Origin: Silurus meridionalis
Lineage: Eukaryota > Chordata > Actinopteri > Siluriformes > Siluridae
Direction of reading: 5' to 3'
Length of the DNA: 64,000 nucleotides
Assembly (NCBI RefSeq): GCF_014805685.1
Contig: NC_060887.1
Span: 32,352,463-32,416,462, forward strand
Shown here: piece by piece, positions 16,591 to 41,383 of the stretch
Layout: every line of letters starts with the position of its first letter
Numbering within the stretch: the stretch's first letter is position 1
Made by a program: the position numbers and the translations under genes
The notes under the pieces: generated by a model
Told to the model about the DNA's origin: nothing
Database searches by the model: none
Seen by the model: only the letters and a program-made list of their open reading frames with translations

Positions 16591-17557
16591 GCAGTGTACC
16601 CAAAATTTACTTGAAGCCTAGAAATAATGAACTGGTGTAAACACTGATCACCACCTCTGAGAGGCGCCAAAGTCTGGATAATTCATCCTCTGCAAGTCAG
16701 TAGTGCTTCTGGTGTGAGAAAATTAAGCTGAAATGTGAAAAAAAAGGCCACCTGGCAAAAATGCTGGAAATGTGATCGGGAACAAGTACATTTTGACATA
16801 AGAATAAATGTAAGAATTTGTGTTGCATTTTATGAAGAGAAAGCTTTTATTGGACTCCCTCCCTCCCTTTGAAAAGGTAACGGGAGATCTAAAATGGAGC
16901 TCTGATTTGCAGGAAGGATTAATAAGTTTGGAGAACAGAGTGCCACAGAGCACACATGGAATATTAACATAGTGTGAATTATTTTATTAAGAAAACATGG
17001 ATGAATATTAGCCTCTGTACGGCTGGGCTGCCTCTTCTATTATCAACGAGTGATTAAGAATTCTGAGCACTTGCCGTCTCTTCAACACAACAGATAACAA
17101 CATTCACGCCGAGGCACTCAAGGGGCTAAACTCATCAGAAGAGCAAAACACAACCACCTCGGTTCTTCCACTCGCTGCAAATCAGATCAGAAGTTTTGCA
17201 TCATCGTGCCAGAGAAATGATTTCTGAATCTTCAACAACTTGGACAAACAATGACAACAAAAATGACCACAGCTGCAAGCCAGTCAAGCTTAGCTGTAAC
17301 TCTGCTGTTCTTGAGATCCATAACCTGGTCAGAAGCTGCGAGGTGTTTGAGAGTGCGCATGCTGAGCAGCTGATAAAATGGTGTTGCGTTTGCTGTTTTG
17401 TGGAACAGAGTTTTGTATACAGGGCATAGCAAGGAGTTTGGCAGAACGCACTGAACACCACGGTGTGCCTGCTGAGAAGGCCTGGCTGCCGTGGAAACAG
17501 GAAGAAAGCAACCCGAAGGAGGCAAGTCCTCTGGAAAGGGGCGGGCATCTGAATAAC

Positions 17558-17703
17558 GGAGAGAGAGAGGGAGAGAGAGAGGGAGAGAAGGTGGAGTATA
17601 GTAAGAAGAAGACACTGAAAGTGGCTGAGAGAGAGAATTGAAAGCCAGAGGAGGGAGAGCTTGTGAGATGGTGAGAATGGTGTGTGTGTGTGAAAAGAGA
17701 GAT

Positions 17704-17737
<34 letters not shown>
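17558..17737. repeat. Two GA-rich tracts upstream of DIPK1C
   Basis: (GAGA/GGGA)n at 17558-17587 and (GA)n at 17706-17737. The long Ser/Leu-rich reading frames on the opposite strand here are artefacts of these repeats. Confidence 0.9.
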
Positions 17738-17739
<2 letters not shown>

Positions 17740-17879
17740 GTGGACATGAAGAAGAACAGTGAGAAAGGAACACAGAGTCCAATTCCACTTTAGAAAAGGC
17801 AGCCTTTCATGGAACTGGTAGTCTCACCCAGTCCCAAACCAGTGGAAAAAAGCTGAGGAGCTACATTTGAGAAGATCTC

Positions 17880-18063
17880 CAGGGGAGCATGGAGAACCCC
17901 CGAGTGAAGAGGAGGATCAGGGGAGAACACACACTCTCAAACCTCCTGCAGGAGGAGCACCAGCAGGACATCAAGCCTTCAACTTATTACAGAGACCACC
18001 ATACATGCCCGCAGGAGGAGCGCTAAAACACTGACGTGCTGACGTGGGTACAGCGTGTGGCTG
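17880..18063 (+). promoter_or_regulatory. dipk1c: Probable DIPK1C 5' UTR/promoter-proximal DNA
   Basis: GC content rises towards the DIPK1C start, and two TGACGT(G) CRE/ATF half-sites sit just upstream (18032-18037 and 18040-18045). No TATA box was recognised. Two GA-rich tracts lie further upstream. The assignment is positional. Confidence 0.35.
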
Positions 18064-28884
<10,821 letters not shown>

Positions 28885-29065
28885 GAGGTCACATGACAGC
28901 TTTGCTTAGAAGTGATGAAATATTCACATTCGACTCATCTGCAGTTTTTGTTTTTTGTGTAGTAGCTGGTTTACCCTTCAACTGTAGTCACACTGTGCAA
29001 TTAAGTTTCTGTTTTGTTCATTAGAGATTAAAAATATATTGTTACAAAATATTGGATGTACTGTA

Positions 29066-29116
29066 AATAAATTTTGTATAGAAAAAAAAGTGTAAATTTG
29101 AGAAGATTTCAATAAA
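29066..29116 (+). terminator. dipk1c: Candidate poly(A) signals of DIPK1C
   Basis: AATAAA occurs at 29066-29071 and again at 29111-29116, about 180 and 230 nt after the stop codon. Either could end the transcript if exon 4 is the last exon. Confidence 0.6.
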
Positions 29117-29895
29117 GTAACTCACGCCATCTTCTTGTGAGAATTTGCATCACACATCAGCATGTGGCTTTTGTCAGTCTGTTGTTAAATGCTTCCAAAT
29201 CAACACCTAGCTGAGAAACTCTAGGATCAAACCAGCATTTGTTTCCTATCAATCAAATTCAAATTCATCTTTGAGTAACCTTTCCCTCCTTAAAGGAGAT
29301 CATGTTCCAGTCAGTCTCCAACTGTCTGCTCAACACGGGTTGGAAAGAAAAGACTAAACACAACCATGGGTCAAGGACAAAAGGAGGAGACAAGATGTAT
29401 TACAGCACAGGATGCGGAAAAAGCATGACGGAAGCCTTCTAATATGTTACCTGCAGGTGAACTTTGCAGATGTGTCTCAATGACTTATGGGAGTGCTGTC
29501 ATGGCAACAGCAGGAGTCTGGTTTTGATCGAACTTCAGGTATAAAGCCTCCAGAAACAAACATGACAGGGGTTGGTGGATTGGCCTTCGGATCTCAGGAA
29601 CATTTTAAAGTGCAAAATCAATGACAGCTGGTTATCTATTGAAGCTTCCTCAAGCACAGATCACTGACACGTTTATCACTTTTCACATATACCCAGGTAT
29701 CTAAATGACTCATCGACAACTTAATAATCTGGGTTTCTTACTTCTTCTCTACTGTGACCAGCTAACGTTCCAGATTCATTTAAGTGACAGTAAATCATTA
29801 GAACTAGGTAATGCACCAAACATCAAACTACTAAATATTTTTGTTATTATCACTGCTAATCTGTAACTTTTGTTTAGCAAGGGAAGCTATAACGG

Positions 29896-31225
29896 AATAG
29901 TTCACCAACAACACTCTAAACACAGTTTACCACACAAAACACTCCAAACAAAACACTCCAAACACAGTTTACCACACAAACCACTCTAAACAAAACACTC
30001 CAAACACAGTTTACCACACAAACCACTCTAAACAAAACACTCCAAACACAGTTTACCACACAAAACACTCCAAACAAAACACTCTAAACACAGTTTACCA
30101 CACAAAACACTCTAAACAAAACACTCCAAACACAGTTTACCACACAAAACACCCTAAACAAAACACTTCAAACTCAGTTTACCACACAAAACACTCTAAA
30201 CAAAACACTCCAAACACAGTTTACCACACAAAACGCTCTAAACAAAACACTCCAAACACAGTTTACCACACAAAACACTCTAAACAAAACACTCCAAACA
30301 CAGTTTACCACACAAACCACTCTAAACAAAACACTCCAAACAGTTTACTACACAAAACACTATAAACAAAACACTCCAAACACAGTTTACCACACAAAAC
30401 ACTCCAAACACAGTTTACCACACAAAACACTCCTAACACAGTTTACCACACAAAACACTCTAAACAACTCCAAACACAGTTTACCACACACCACTCTAAA
30501 CAAAACACTCCAAACAACATTTACCACACAAAACACTCCAAAACAGTTTACCACACACCACTCTAAACAAAACACTCCAAACACACAGTTCACCACACAA
30601 AAACTCCAAACACACAGTTTACCACACAAAATACTACAAACACATGATTTACCACACACCACAATACAAACACAATACAAACACTCCAAACACAGTTTAC
30701 CACACAAAACACTACAAACACAATTTACCACACACAACACTCAAAACAAAACACTCCAAACAAAGTTTACCACACAAAACACTCCAAACAGTTTACCACA
30801 CACAACACTCTAAACAAAACACTCCAAACACACAGTTTACCACAAAACACTCCAAACACACAGTTTACCAAACAAAAGTCTCCAAACACACAGTTTACTA
30901 CACAAAAACACACCGTACAAAGCACTTCAAACACACAATTTACCACACAAAATACTACAAACACATTATTTACCACACACCACAATACAAACTCAATACA
31001 AACACTACAAACATAGTTTACCACACAAAACACTACAAGCACACAGTTTACCACAAAATATTACAAACACAGTTTACCACACAAAATTGTACAAACATAG
31101 TTTAACACACAAAACATTTTTAAATAAACAAAGTTTACCTCACAAAAACACACCACATAAAAACACACCACATAAAACACTACAAACATACGATTAAGCA
31201 CACAACACAATACAAACACATAGTT
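29896..31225. repeat. G-poor minisatellite of about 42-bp units
   Basis: The unit runs CACAGTTTACCACACAAAAC, then ACTCTAAACAAAACACTCCA and AA. Successive units begin at 29921, 29963, 30005 and 30047, an exact 42-bp step. Later units vary by loss of the ACTCTAAACAAA half, to about 25-45 bp, and become more degenerate after 30600. The + strand has almost no G. Long frames on both strands are repeat translations, not genes. Confidence 0.95.
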
Positions 31226-31229
31226 TACA

Positions 31230-34200
31230 TCACAATAAGTAAAAAAAAAAATTTATGTTTTGATTGATGCAATCTGTTATACAATTGCTGGTATTTTACA
31301 TGCCTATAAAACCAAAATAATAATCGGCAATAGTTTTATGATTTGACAAAATACAAATAAACGCTCAATTTATTCATATTTTGGAAGTAGCTCCATGATG
31401 CCTTTGTCCAAAGATTCATCTTGGACCACAATTCCAAGCCGTTCAAATTGCAAGCAGATGTTTGTAAACTGATCACATAATTGCACTTGGCCGTCACCAC
31501 CAAAACCCACAGAACATCTCTGAAAACCAGCGTTAAATCTCAGTAGAATTGCAAGTTGAAATATACCAGGCTGGGATGGTGAGCTTGAACTGGAATAAAG
31601 CATTCATGAAGATGAAGGACAAGTTGAAGCTGAAAAAAAAACCCGGATGACCATTATGACTGTTGTTCCTTCTCTGAAACTCAAGAGCTTAAACCAAAGA
31701 GTTAAACAGAAAAGGCAGTGTTAATCATTAAGCTTTACAAAGCTCAGAATGTGTGGCATTCTACCTGTTCAGTTTACTGTATTATTTAGTGCATTATTGC
31801 TGCATTTTTAATGCTGTACTGTATTATTAATACTGCTGTATTTAGAGAATATGCCAGAATAAAAACATGGACATACACAAATAATAATATGGTTCAGCTA
31901 AAGCGTTTCATCAGAACTGCAAGAGATTTCTTCAAGTAATCAAAAGCTTAAAATGTCTCAGATGAACAAAATAAACAGTCTTTATGAAAGATAAATTTGT
32001 CTGGTCTTGCAATGAGCTCTACCCCGGGAATGCATTATTAATCTGTAGCATTCATTTCTCCAACTTTATTAGTCTTTTATTTTTAATGGCTGCTTTTTAA
32101 CCTGACCAATCACAAAATGATTAAATATACCTAAAGAAAAGAGAAATCTAATTTGTCTTATTGTCTCTATTGATTTTAATAAAAAAATTAAAATAAAAAA
32201 GGTATAAACCTAGCTTTAGATCTAAAATCTGATTGGCTGAGCTGAAGCATATTTAAATTTCTCGATATACTGTAGCACAAATAAGGCCAACAGCAAAATT
32301 CTGCAATAATGCACTGGGTTTTAAACCAAAAAGCTGAGACTGATGTTGGAATAGCCTAATCTTTTGACTGTCAATATAACAATTTTGTGGCAAAATAATT
32401 GTTTATTGTAAATGTTACTAATAACAAATGTCATTATTGATTATGTTGTTTGTTATGAATATTATTAATAATAAATGTATATAATAAAATTCTTTATTAA
32501 TTATTTATTCAGCATCTTGTCTTGTGATAATGGCATTCATCATTGAAGTTTGTTTATATGATATAGTGTAAAACCTTGTTACTCAACAAACTGTACAAAA
32601 ACATTGATTCACTATTAGAAAATTCTTACTTCTGCTTCACTAGCAGAAATAGATCTTGAAGTAGCTAGTTTATAGCATGCCGGTTAGAAGCTTCATTTCA
32701 TGGCATGTTGGTTAACCGACTAGCTAGCTCACAATGATTTGTACATTGTTAAAGGTGTTTCCAGTGAAATTGTGGCCCTTTCAACTGACAAGTGTAGTAA
32801 TACATTTTAACTGCAAAGTGAAACTGTACATGGTGAACACAGAGAAGTGGAGTGATACACAATTATAAAATAAATAACACCACTCTTGGAACACAGCCTG
32901 ACCAATCAAACTAGTAAAACAGAACAAACTGTTGTATAAACAGATATCATATCACAGACATGTTGACCAGAAGGAAATAACAATCTCACTCCCTGTCCAT
33001 ACAGTAAGAATCCAACACAATAAATTTCTACTTGCAGTGTCATTCAAACCTGCTGTGAAATAGATCTATTCCTTGTATAAGGAGAAAAAGACCTTCTGCT
33101 GCGTTGGAAACTAAAAAGTGAGTCTGTGTAACTTACGACTCAACGGGAAAAGGGAAAACGCTTGAGGTTAAAACAAATTGTGCTCATAAAATTTATCTCA
33201 GGAGGCATTTAAGGGCAAAATAAATCTGCTGTCAGATTCCCAACCTATCAAGCTACCAATATAAAAGTAAAAAAACTGATAGCGCTACATATTCCTTCAT
33301 TTAATTTTCCGACACTTTTGACTCTGGTGTCACAAAACAATTCATCTACATAATTATATCATAAAGCTTAACAAATAGGAGATTTATTTCTAATTCTGAG
33401 TCTCTCATCATTCTACATTCCTCATTATTCTGTATCCTGAGTTGTAATATAAAGCCTAGTTGCTAGTCATCAGCTTTGCCATTCGTTATGCTTGACTGCC
33501 CATGCAAAATTGATGAGAAATAGTGCATTCTTTGGGGGGCCAGAGCTTGCAAGAAAAAGCGTTAGTTTCTTCGTCATATAAGCTCATGTTCTCGGCTTTT
33601 TCCCTTGACCTTTCTTGGGAAAAAATCTGCTAGAGCAGCTGTCTTTGTGGGGTGCAGGGCAAATTACACTAGAGCAACAGAACAAGTACTACAGTGTTTC
33701 TGAGGCATCGGATAATAGGAAATGATTAATAGCTAAACAACTTAACAGTTATAAATAGCTTTACAGATAGCTATTTATAAACCGATAAATAGCTTAACAG
33801 ATTCTCTGAAACACCACAATGGCTGTACAATGTGTTAGGTTTAAATGGGAAAGATAGATCACATTGTGTATAGTATTTTTATCACACAATTGTATACTAT
33901 ATAGATGCATGCAAATCCTTTAAATACCCTTAAAAATGCAGCCCTAACCTTAAGTTTTTTCTGTGAAAACAGTTCTGGGGGTTCATCGCCTGGTCAAAAT
34001 GTCATGGTCGATCTTGAGCAATTTTTTCAATAGCTTTTTAAATACTCTGGCTACCTGCCATTATCCTAACACAGAGTAATGTATCTTGCATATTGGTAAA
34101 ATGAATGCAGGTACTTGCAAGAAAAGAGTACAAACTGAAACCATATGATAGAGTTAAAAGCACAAATAAACTACATAACAATCATGTATAAAATAAGCTA

Positions 34201-37200
34201 AAACTTAATTGGAATGCTTAAATCTCTTGAATCAGCCCACAGGGGGTGGGGGTGGTTAGAGTCATGGAGCAAATGAAACATTGGACTAATTCAAGAGGTC
34301 TAGAGAGTGAAATCGGTAGGGAGCCTCTATTCATGGACATTGAGCATCAATTCTCAACTAGCCAGCACCTTTGATCGATTCTTAGTAATCACCCTAGTTG
34401 TGTGGAGTTTTTTTCACTTTCTCAATGATGCCATTGGCGACTGTTCACAACAAAAAAATATCAGAGAAACACAGTAAAGAATGAGCTTGCTGACTGAAAG
34501 AGATGCTTCAGCTGGCAAAAGCAGAACAAATGGTGAAGTTCACTGAGCAGGCACATAGAAAATGTCAGACAACAAAGCCTAGCTTTTTGCTTCAACAGTT
34601 TCAGTCTGCAAAAGTGGGCTGTAAAGCTGCCAACTAATTTTCCGGTTTTATTTGCAAGACATCCCTTTTATACTAGTTCTATTTTTCTTTTTTATCTAAA
34701 CAGCTATGCAACTTTCAATAGCTGGTATGCAGCAAAATACATCAGTGAAGCAATATAATTAAAAAAAAAAGGGCTCTGGGACATGGCGCACATTCAGCAG
34801 CGAACGTCAAAGTACTGTTAAAGACACATTTATCATTCAAATAATTAAATTAACATATACAAAGGAGGAGTTCTAATGTTAGAAATATTGGGCTCTTAAA
34901 ATGGCTTTCAATTAAAATAACCTCCATTCAATCAATAGCATGCTTCCATCTTTAAGAATCTGCCAAAACGTGAGAAAGAATAGCTCCCGATGAGCTATCT
35001 TGATTAAATGTGACTGGGCAAGAACGTAAACCTGAAAAAGGTTTTTGTGGTAAGGCGGTGCATATTGTAAAGATTGACCACAACTACTCTGGGCTTTGCA
35101 ATTACATGCTGTATATACAGATTGCTCCACATTTCAGAACTAGTATGTCTTTAATCAGTGATGCAGGCATGGGAACCAATGCTGCAGAGTAATGTAGCAG
35201 CAGTAGTTTAATATATTTAAACATTTTAGGTTCCTAAATCCAACAAGCAATTCAAGAGCAGCCATATTAGGTTAGAAAACACAGGCCAACAGAGTTAGAA
35301 TATTAAAACAAACAGTGCAGCTGGGAAAGCAAGATATATAAGTAAAAATATAGTTAAAAATAATAATGCTGCATGGAACACAGTTATTAATAAAGAAAGA
35401 AAGAAAAACAATGATTACAGCAAACTAGACGGGAGTCAATGATCGACCAGAGTCCCAAAAAACTACAGAAAGATTTAAAGGGTTTGGTCAACTGTATATC
35501 AGCACAGCTCTGATTTGGCCATAGTTATAAAATCTGCAGGTAATCATCAAATCAAATAATGGCCAAAACTTTGTAAAAGAAAATGAATCCAGATGAAGTT
35601 ATACTCCTATTCTGCTTCACTAATTAACCAGAACTAGCTGTTGTATAATTTGCCATATTTTATTTAACACAACCCCAAAAATATTTCTGATTACTGATTT
35701 TTTTTTTTGTGTGTGAATGCTTCAGAGAGCATATGTGAGGCTCCTGTTTTTTGACCAGGTGTGTCAGGTGCTCCAGGCTTTGCCAGGTGGGATTATCCTA
35801 TCTGTCATACCTGTCCCTACAGGTCTTGTCACCTAGGCAATCATGGCACAAGCATTTTCCATTTAAAGGATTTTGCATAATCCTTCACATTGGGAAAAAG
35901 AAGACAGGGCTTTCTTTGTAGTGACAATCAAAAGCTTACAAGGATATTTCCATTAATAATTCTCTGGATCACACATGAACAAAGACCAGCTCTATAGTTC
36001 CCGTTTGTCAGTGCTAAGGGATTTAGTATTCACAGGAAGTTGTCAGCATTTTCGTACATCAGGAAAGGAAAATTTTCTAATAACTTGTGGTATTAGACTC
36101 TGTTCTCTGGGATCAAGCTCATTAATTCAGAACTGTTCGTTTGTGTGACTGCCAGAACGAATCTTCCCTTTTCGACTTTCTCAACTCAGCTGTCCAGAAT
36201 AGACAACAAGGAAGCAAATGCAATCCAATGAAGGGGTTGATTTCTAGGCAGCGTTTTATCAGCAGTGACCTCCATCCACAGAAACAGCACAACACAGAAG
36301 GAGCGTAGACAGAATACGAAAGAGAATCCCAGAGGGCAGACAAAAAGCACTAAATTATTAGGAAAAGAGGACGCAACAAAAAGTCGAAACCTGATTGGAA
36401 TAAATGATTTTTGGGTAAGAATAGAAGTAGGATTATAATAAACCCACATATAAATTCTTCCACAGTGAGATTTTAGATGTAATTTTAAAAAAGGCTTACT
36501 GTTAACTTCGGACTGATTTTAGATTAAAAACCTGCCGAATAGGCATAAAAAAAAAAAAAAAAAAGGATCCGGTTGGCTTACCTTTATAGAGATTTCTGAG
36601 AAACAATAGTTTAATCATCAAAGAGCAATTTAAAGGAACAAATGTATTTTAGTTGCCTGCAATCAGGCAGCAAACACATGACCTTCTGATGACCTTCTGA
36701 TGATAGTTGCTTTGCACAATTTCACGTCTCCAACAGGTAAATTTTGTTATTATATTAATTAGTGTGCAAGGACATGATGACAAGAAAAAAATGTTAAAAT
36801 ATATGATTATAGAAGCTTCTAAAGTTTTAAATCTGGAAGCTACAGTTAACAAAATACTTACATAAAGAGAGTTGCCTGTGTGACCACTGTATGACCATTC
36901 AGTCCATATTTATTGTGTTCATTTTTAGACAATATTGGATCAATGAGGAGAAATGACATTCTATCATATAAACCAGATCTATGGTTGAATTACATCTCCT
37001 GCAGTAAACCTGTGGCACTTCTTCAATCATCTGGCTATTCCTGAGCTCAGAGGGTAGCCTTTCAAACAAAAGCTAGAAAACCATAATGTTGATTGGTTAA
37101 TCCTGCTTCTCACCAGCTGGCAACAAGTTCATTTGCTCATTTGAGGTAAATTTGATGACTCTGTTGACCTTTCACAAACATCATTACAGCACATTTGTTG

Positions 37201-37800
37201 GGTAAAACATTATATTTGGCATTAAGGAGCATTGTTTTGCACAGCAACAGCAATATAATGATGTAGATAAAAACACACATAATTAGATGCACTGTATCTG
37301 TTATCTACGAGTAATATATTTGGAATTGGGAAATATTTCACTGCGGGTTTAAACTTGAAATCGCTACTGAATTCCTTTATTGACTCCTCATTGTGTGCAT
37401 GAGTAACCTCTCAATATGACCCTATGTTTAGTTAATATCATAATATTAACAATAATTAACAATACAGTACTGCACTGTCACTTTTTTGTCTATATTGAGC
37501 TACTTCGTCCACTATGCATCACTTCACCATCCATAACTTATGTTTATCATTGCACTGCTGTATATTCCACCAATATTTATTCTGTATCATACAAACATTC
37601 ATAGATGTACATATGTATATTATGTTATTTGAGCATGTGATTTTATTGACATATTCTCTGCACAATCTTTTCACAGTTATACATACACCATATCTTACCT
37701 ACTGCACCTTCTGTAAATTACACACTCTCAACCCTGTACATATTGCTGTTTAGTGAAAATAGGCTTTTGTTTAGGTGCTAACTGCATTTCTTTGGCTCTG
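31230..37800. other. AT-rich intergenic DNA, no gene recognised
   Basis: Only short chance frames are present. A 12-bp-arm hairpin lies at 33749-33780. A 77-codon - strand frame at 31370-31603 was not recognised as any gene. Confidence 0.5.
33749..33780. repeat. Short perfect hairpin
   Basis: TTATAAATAGCT and AGCTATTTATAA are perfect 12-bp arms around an 8-base loop. A third related ATAAATAGCTTAACAG lies just downstream. Confidence 0.7.
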
Positions 37801-37806
37801 TTTATT

Positions 37807-38493
37807 TACCGTAATTTCCGGACTATTAAGCGCACCCTAATATAAGCGCACCCACTGAATTTGACAAAGATTTTTATTTTGAACATAAATACGCCGCACC
37901 TGTCTATAAGCCGCAGGTGTCTACACTGAAACTAATGACCTTTACCCAGGCTTTAATGAAAGACAGTGTCTGTTACACGGCTTGTATTTAAACAGTAGCC
38001 TACCAAGAAAGTCATTGTTCACTGTCTTTCTCCTTCCTTTCACAACAATTTCTCTCGGGAGTTTATCTTTTGGAATCGTCGTGCGTTTAAAAATCACCAT
38101 CGTTGAAGCTTTTCTCCCGATGCCGTGCAGCTCAGAACACAGGTGAAGTGTGTTTTTTCATGCCCGGTTGTTTGACGAATGATTCTTCTTTCCTGTACAC
38201 AGTCCGAGTAAACGGCAGGTCAAACGTCAACGGAACCTCATCCATATTTATGATGTGGTGCGGCCCGATTCAGTGGGAGCGCATCTGATTTAATATAAAG
38301 AGTTTCATTGGTTCACCTGAACCCGTTCGTCAATTTCATTGGTCTAATGTTATGGGGTTCAGTTTTTTGGCTTGAAGTTTGTGAAACCGGGAAAAACCCA
38401 GAAAAAATCCATAAATAAGCCGCTTCATTGTTTAAGCCGCGGGGTTCAAAGAGTGGGAAAAAAGTAGCGGCTTATAGTCCGGAAAATACGGTA
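37807..38493. mobile_element. Complete nonautonomous DNA transposon with 20-bp terminal inverted repeats
   Basis: The left end TACCGTAATTTCCGGACTAT and right end ATAGTCCGGAAAATACGGTA are inverted repeats with one mismatch. Subterminal TATAAGCCGC motifs occur inward of both ends. The 687-bp body has no transposase frame. I recognise the ends as a common fish repeat but cannot assign the superfamily. Confidence 0.8.
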
Positions 38494-41313
38494 CTTTGCA
38501 CAATGACATTAAAGTTGAACGTGATCCAATCTAACATAGCCAAATATAAATTTGAGGTTTTCCGACGATCAAGTGGCATAGTGTGAAATTACTTGTTGCA
38601 ACTCAATAATAATAGTAAAATGTAATATCCAATGGGCTATTAATGCTCTGTCATTTTAAGGTAAAGACCATGAAATTATCCAGATAACATTTCCTTTTCT
38701 CCAGGAACTCTGAACAGAGGCCATTCTTACATATAGGCCATAGTTCACCGAGTTCAAAAACACAATGGACCCAATTTTATGCTTGGCAATGACCGCCAGA
38801 AATCCATTCCCTGTGCAATCCACTGGGGAGTATCGCTATAACATTCATGATACTTCATAAGGCAGGATGAAGTGTACTTAATGGATAGCATGGCTGGGTC
38901 CTGCACCGATTCCTCTGCTCTACTTCACATTTAGTCTGAGAGGAAATCAGGCAGCGGCGATCAGTGCTCGTGGGTGAAAATGGAAAGCAGACACTGTGAT
39001 AGTGAGCAGATGTCTCATTCCAGTGAAAAACCTACAGACTCCCTAAAACCAGGAATTCATAACAAATTTCATATTTCGCAAATGCTCATCATTGTGGCTT
39101 AAGAAAATAAGAAATAAGAAAAAGAAATCTGTTCATTCAAGTGTGTTGAATAAAGTGTGTGATCTAGCCCTGTTTTTCTGTGGGTTTTCACGGAGCATTT
39201 CACGGATACAGATGATTACAGGAACATGTTTTTGGATTCTGCATTTATTAGTCTGGGATTTAGTTCTTCTTTAGCTTGATTTTGAGGAAATCTTATTAAA
39301 ATATCCACCCACAGCAGAGGGGAACAGATTGGCTGAGCTAGAACAACATTCAGATTCTCTTCAAGCTGTTTCACGGTATATACGATGCCAAAGGCTAAGT
39401 CTTGACACTGCCTGAATGAAGGCCTTAGAGTCCCGTTTCAATATACTTGACTCTTTTATGCAGTCGCCCCATATCCACCTACTCTTTCCGCTCCAGTGCT
39501 GACTGAATACAACCTCTCTATTGTCCCATTTCTCTGCATGACTTTCCAAACCACAACCAATTCACACGTTACAGTTACACAATGCACTTTCAGAATACTA
39601 CTTTCAATTCTTATTTCCAGATAGAATGAATAGAGCTTAAAAGACACATACAGCACAAAGAACAACCGAGTAAACAACATGAAGTGGTGCCAGTAGAAGT
39701 AATTTGTAATGTGTAATATTTTTTATGACTCTCTTGAGACCTAAAACTGTATTATCGTTGATTTCGGTGCACTGATATTTCCTGGGCCAAACAGAACCCC
39801 TATAAGGAAATCAGCTCTCTTATATGGGGAAGATATTAAGATATTATTAAATAAATAATAATAATAATTAATTACTATTAAATAAGCTTTGTATTTGTTG
39901 TGCTGAGCACATTTAAACCATATTAAGCCCATTGGGATTTTTATACAATTTAGTTGTCCTATTGGAAGATTTTAGTTTTACTTGTTTATAGAAATAAATA
40001 TTTATAAAAAGCAAAGTAATCTACCAATGAAACAAAACAATAAAACAATCCTATTAATTAATCTTATATTTGTTTAATTATAGTCTCATAATTACAATTT
40101 CATCTCCACATTTTCACTATTATACAATGTTTGCTTGTGGAACAAACAATCTGCACTGATCATCATGACACAAGAGAAGAGCTATTTGTTCCAAGTAAGT
40201 CATTACAGCAAGTATGGAAAGGGTTAACTAGATCGTACAGCGAGGGATAAATTGAGCCAGCTGCCACCTGCTTGTTGTTGAAGCTGGCCTCTTTGGTACT
40301 GAAGACATTAACAAATATTAAACTCGGAGACCTTTTCCCTTTAGCAATGCAGCTGGAAACGGTCATGCACTCAGTACAGAAAAATCTATGCTACAGCTGT
40401 GTGTTCTACAGAGAACCTATAATACCACCCTATGGGACAAAGACACAGCCAGAGGGAAGTATGTATGGTCCTTTTTGCTCCCAGTTGCAATCAAGGTCTG
40501 CACTCACATATAGTGATGTATTTATATAGAATTAGAGTTAAAATAATTAAATGAGAGAATAATGAGACGAAGAAGATACTTCATATTGAAAACCTAGAAA
40601 TTACTGGTGCTTGAAAATCATCACTGTTATTTATATTACCGTTCTAAAATAGACGTTAGTAAAATTACAATGATTATTTGAAAATATTTGTGTGTCCTGC
40701 ATCCTGCGAAAAGGGTTTTGTCAGTAAATCAACTCCATTTAATTCTAACCTTATCGAATCGCTCTTTAAATCATAAATAATAACGATTACTCTAAAACTA
40801 CTGCAATTATCCAGAAATTAGTTTGAAGGTTTTATGTCATGAATGTCAGTTCAGCGCACAAACAGTGTGAACAGAAAAGCTGGAGCATGATTCTGCATGC
40901 TTCAGAAAGAGGAATGTTTATATGTGCCCTGTGGCGAATACTGCTCAAATGATGTTTTTGAAGAGCCATCACTCCGAAGCAGTAAACGGACGAGCCCACA
41001 CCACTTGGCCTCTGGCTGCTCGAGTAATGGATGTAAGCCTTTTGCTCGTAATCAGTGTCAAATGGGGTCACTCATCTTATAACTCATATTACAACTCATA
41101 TTACATTAACTGATTGAAACCAAGAAAATTGATGGCCAACAAGATATGACAATGAACATTCACAAACAAGTTGTTACAGCCATCAATTATAATGGTACCC
41201 TATTGGAATTAATCCAAAAATTAATGACTGGTATAAATAAAAAAAAAAAGGTTTGATATTCCTAAAACTTTGCACAAGTAAAAAACAAACAAAAAAAACA
41301 ACAATTAACAATA

Positions 41314-41383
<70 letters not shown>

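Noticed and set aside
17201..17788. 195-codon Ser/Leu-rich - strand frame upstream of DIPK1C
   Set aside because: It runs through GA repeats that read as SLSLSL; no family resemblance and no splice or start context.
30387..31105. Cys/Val-rich and Thr/His-rich frames of 95-153 codons on both strands
   Set aside because: They are translations of the 42-bp minisatellite in its stop-free frames.
29896..31225. Possible CRISPR-like array
   Set aside because: The repeats are contiguous without unique spacers and the genome is eukaryotic.
31370..31603. 77-codon - strand frame containing GFQRCSVGFGGDG
   Set aside because: No recognised domain, no splice context and low length; left as unexplained rather than called a gene.
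36122..36449. Overlapping - strand frames of 73 and 87 codons
   Set aside because: Expected by chance in this composition, with no start context or homology.
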